Assembly: GCF_024519285.1 (NCBI RefSeq)
Contig: NZ_JAMZCY010000008.1
Span: 248,001-312,000, forward strand
DNA from: Cohnella sp. WQ 127256
GTDB lineage: Bacteria; Bacillota; Bacilli; Paenibacillales; Paenibacillaceae
Length of the DNA: 64,000 nucleotides
Reading direction: 5' to 3'
Shown here: one piece after another, positions 62,254-64,000 of the stretch
Layout of the letters: every line of letters starts with the position of its first letter
How positions within the stretch are numbered: position 1 is the first letter of the stretch
Translations under genes and position numbers: made by a program
Notes under the pieces: model-generated
Told to the model about the DNA's origin: nothing
Database searches by the model: none
Seen by the model: only the letters and a program-made list of their open reading frames with translations

Positions 62254-63156
62254 TTAGGGGCTAGTAGGTGCATAAGCTACGTTATCCAATTCGGAGAGCA
62301 GCTCGATCATATGCTGGATAGCAGGGTTTAACCATTTTTTCTTGTGATAGACGATTTGTGTGTAGAAGGTAATGTCGGGGTGCGTGAAAGGCAATGCGAC
62401 CAACCGCTGTTCGGATAACTCACGAGTTACGGCTATTTGAGGCACGAGAGCAATCCCAAGTCCGTAGCTCACACACTGCTTAATGGCTTCAAGACTTCCG
62501 AATTCATGGTGGATGTGATAAGTGACCCCATTATTTCCTAGGAGTTTTTCGAATGCAGCACGATATGTGCATCCCTGTTCCGTCGTTATTAAGAATTGTC
62601 CGTCTAATTCTGCAATACCAATCTGATCAGTAGTGGAAAGAGGGTGTCCTGGTTTGGCGACAAGAACGAGCGGTTCTTGACGGATGATGATCGATTCGAT
62701 GTCGTCATCCCTGACAGGATAGTCAATGACAATACCTAGATCCAGCAAACCCATTCGAATTGAATGCAGAATGACTGTCTCCACAAGCGGATTCACCTGC
62801 AGATTAATTTCGGGGAAGCTTTGCAGGAAGCGATGAAATAGGGGAGGGAGGTAAAAAGCCATTAGCGATTCGATCGTGCCTATTTCCAAGGTGCCCTTCG
62901 CTTGTCTAGCAATTGACCGTTTGGAATCATCATAAATTTCTAGAATCCTAATGAATGTATCGCGGAGCTGTTCACCTGCGGACGTCAACCTCATCGAACG
63001 CCCAAACCGCTCGAATAGAACGACTCCATATTCATTTTCCAGCTTTTGAATTTGCGCGGTAACGCTCGATTGCACGTAGCCTAAGTTTTCTGCCGCTTTC
63101 GTGAAGCTTTGACAACGAGCAACCTCTAAGAATGACCTCATGTAAATTAAATCCAA
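62254..63156 (-). CDS. LysR-family transcriptional regulator
   Basis: A 300-residue regulator. The N-terminal winged helix reads MRSFLEVARCQSFTKAAENLGYVQSSVTAQIQKLENEYGVVLFERFGRSMRLTSAGEQ, followed by the two-lobed effector domain (GTLEIGTIESLMAFYLPPLFHRF, LVLVAKPGHPL, SLEAIKQCVSYGLGIALVPQ). It is most similar in pattern to the CysL/YwfK-like group, but the target is unknown. The start is a TTG at 63156 with GGGCGGTG upstream; an ATG five codons in is the alternative. A 54-codon gene lies 34 bases upstream on the same strand. Confidence 0.87.
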   Translation of the reverse strand: MDLIYMRSFLEVARCQSFTKAAENLGYVQSSVTAQIQKLENEYGVVLFERFGRSMRLTSAGEQLRDTFIRILEIYDDSKRSIARQAKGTLEIGTIESLMAFYLPPLFHRFLQSFPEINLQVNPLVETVILHSIRMGLLDLGIVIDYPVRDDDIESIIIRQEPLVLVAKPGHPLSTTDQIGIAELDGQFLITTEQGCTYRAAFEKLLGNNGVTYHIHHEFGSLEAIKQCVSYGLGIALVPQIAVTRELSEQRLVALPFTHPDITFYTQIVYHKKKWLNPAIQHMIELLSELDNVAYAPTSP

Positions 63157-63190
63157 TCCTAATCACCGCCCTCTTGCGATCCATAGCCGG

Positions 63191-63355
63191 TTATCTGATC
63201 AGGGACGTGAACATTGCCTTCAGGTTTCCCCACACAATCGAGCGGGACGGAGTGACCTTAGCATTATTCCATTCCACTGATCTAGATAACTGAATTTCAC
63301 GTTCTTGGAGATCGCTTTCCCATATTTTATAGACGATATACTCATGAATCAACAT
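63191..63355 (-). CDS. Small 54-residue protein of unknown function
   Basis: A short leftward gene: ATG at 63355, stop TAA at 63193-63191, with a consensus GGAGGT (63369-63364) exactly eight bases before the start. The product begins MLIHEYIVYKIWESDLQERE and ends TSLIR; it is mixed hydrophilic with two Trp-containing segments and no membrane helix. Not recognised. It lies 34 bases upstream of the LysR gene on the same strand and may be co-transcribed with it. The overlapping frame on the plus strand has no binding site. Confidence 0.6.
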   Translation of the reverse strand: MLIHEYIVYKIWESDLQEREIQLSRSVEWNNAKVTPSRSIVWGNLKAMFTSLIR

Positions 63356-63508
63356 TTTTCTCGACCTCCTGCCTTCTCTTTGATATTTATCATATCAGCG
63401 CGAAGGGAGAACGAGTTATTGAGTCTTTTTCATGCTAGGTATCAATATTATCGATGGAAACGCGACCAATGCAGTAGTTCGATTCAAACAGTTAGTTTGT
63501 GTTTGAAC

Positions 63509-63541
63509 AAAAAAAGCACGGGTATGTTGACAGCCCATGCT
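63509..63541 (-). terminator. Terminator of the DUF1128 gene (leftward)
   Basis: Read leftward, AGCATGGG (63541-63534) pairs with CCCGTGCT (63522-63515, one T-G pair), followed by a run of six to seven T. Confidence 0.8.
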
Positions 63542-63553
63542 CTAAAATGTTTT

Positions 63554-63775
63554 TTACGCGCGTAACTTGCCCAGTTCGGATACTAAAGCTTCAACCTCGC
63601 TAATACTGAATCTATCCTTTGAACTGACCATGTCGTAAATATCCTTTAGATCCTCGTATTTGTCAGAGGTAAAGCTAGAGGCTTGCATGGCTGCTCCAGT
63701 TGCCATTCTGAGCTTGGTTTTGATGGCCTCGATCATATATTCTACATTTTGCTGTGATGGTTGGTTTAAGTCCAT
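63554..63775 (-). CDS. DUF1128 / UPF0435 protein (YfkK-like)
   Basis: A 73-residue helical protein: VEYMIEAIKTKLRMATGAAMQASSF, DKYEDLKDIYDMVSSKDRFSISEVEALVSELGKL. The pattern and length match UPF0435 (B. subtilis YfkK). Start ATG at 63775 follows GAGAGGAAG; the longer frame to 63895 has no site. Function unknown; in Bacillus it neighbours unrelated genes. Confidence 0.85.
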   Translation of the reverse strand: MDLNQPSQQNVEYMIEAIKTKLRMATGAAMQASSFTSDKYEDLKDIYDMVSSKDRFSISEVEALVSELGKLRA

Positions 63776-63962
63776 AATAAACTTCCTCTCATACTGACTA
63801 GTGATGATGTTATTGTAACATAGGGAAGGAGCATGACGCTCGAAAACCTTCTCGTGGTTAAGTTTAACTTGTTGAACCTGCATGATAGGTGGCATTCCGA
63901 ATGGAGGAATGGTAACCTGAAAGAAACATGGTGGAGAACTGCGTTACATAGGGGAGATTCTC

Positions 63963-64000
63963 ATGCTTGATCGTACCATGCACGCTGCTGAACGAGTAGA
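63963..64000 (+). CDS. Start of a gene cut by the window edge
   Basis: GGGGAG at 63951-63956 lies six bases before ATG 63963, and the frame stays open to the last base (MLDRTMHAAERV). Too short to identify. Confidence 0.4.
   Translation, partial: MLDRTMHAAERV

Noticed and set aside
63305-63565. 86-codon plus-strand frame
   Set aside because: Antisense to the better supported 54-codon gene and running through the leftward terminator; no binding site.
1-64000. CRISPR arrays, tRNA or rRNA genes, transposases and prophage genes
   Set aside because: No regular spaced repeats, no cloverleaf candidates and no transposase or phage motifs were noticed when reading both strands.

Overview
The window looks like a chromosomal segment of a low-to-medium GC, endospore-forming Firmicute close to Paenibacillus or Cohnella. 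The reasons are the strong AGGAGG-type ribosome binding sites, a Gram-positive rsbV-rsbW-sigB operon, an iol operon in Bacillus-like order, YtxH, YflT and DUF1128 proteins, and many sugar ABC transporters with lipoprotein binding subunits and YesN-type regulators. This taxonomic call is inference. I see no rRNA, tRNA, CRISPR array, insertion sequence or phage gene.

Layout. (1) 1-1.9 kb: the end of a YesN-type response regulator and an XylF-like sugar-binding lipoprotein. (2) 1.9-11.1 kb: an unrecognised divergent gene, then the myo-inositol operon iolD-E-C-A-G-B and a LacI-type regulator; two AAGCGCTT palindromes flank the promoter. (3) 11.4-20.1 kb: an operon behind two ATTAAACCGGTTTAAT operators, encoding a dipeptide/oligosaccharide-type ABC transporter (binding lipoprotein, two permeases, two ATPases), a HAD phosphatase, a second LacI regulator and an MgtC-like membrane protein. 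(4) 20.2-26.5 kb: three glycan-degrading enzymes without signal peptides: GH95 (alpha-L-fucosidase family), a GH110-like alpha-1,3-galactosidase and a GH38-like DUF5054 protein. Regions 3 and 4 read as an import-first pathway for a fucosylated, alpha-galactosylated glycan. (5) 26.7-32.9 kb: a chemoreceptor and a ChvE-GguA-GguB type sugar transporter. (6) 33.1-41.2 kb: HrpB helicase, a very acidic Glu/Ala protein, an RluA pseudouridine synthase with a long basic tail, and a leftward operon of a sugar nucleotidyltransferase, a GT4 glycosyltransferase and a glycosidase-like alpha/alpha-barrel protein.

(7) 41.5-53.4 kb is a general-stress neighbourhood: DUF1328, DUF948, a secreted protein, a YflT-like protein, a receiver-PP2C phosphatase, a hybrid histidine kinase, a CheR methyltransferase, an FAD oxidoreductase, rsbV-rsbW-sigB, a small unknown gene, a nuclease-like protein and ytxH. 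Four sites matching the sigma-B promoter pattern (GTTT-like box, 13-15 bases, GGGTWA) sit upstream of DUF1328, DUF948, rsbV and ytxH. (8) 53.5-56.3 kb: a PMT-family membrane glycosyltransferase and a DPM1/GtrB-type GT2, a likely donor-and-transferase pair. (9) 56.4-62.2 kb: an AraC regulator divergent from the Leloir genes galK-galE-galT and a mutarotase-fold protein. (10) 62.3-64 kb: a LysR regulator, a 54-codon gene with a perfect ribosome binding site, DUF1128 and the first codons of another gene.

The galactose genes could take up galactose released by the glycosidases, and the iol genes oxidise inositol. By eye the 2-26 kb block is clearly richer in G+C than 26.6-64 kb, and it separates two pieces of what could have been one sugar-sensing and transport locus; both points are inferences to be measured.
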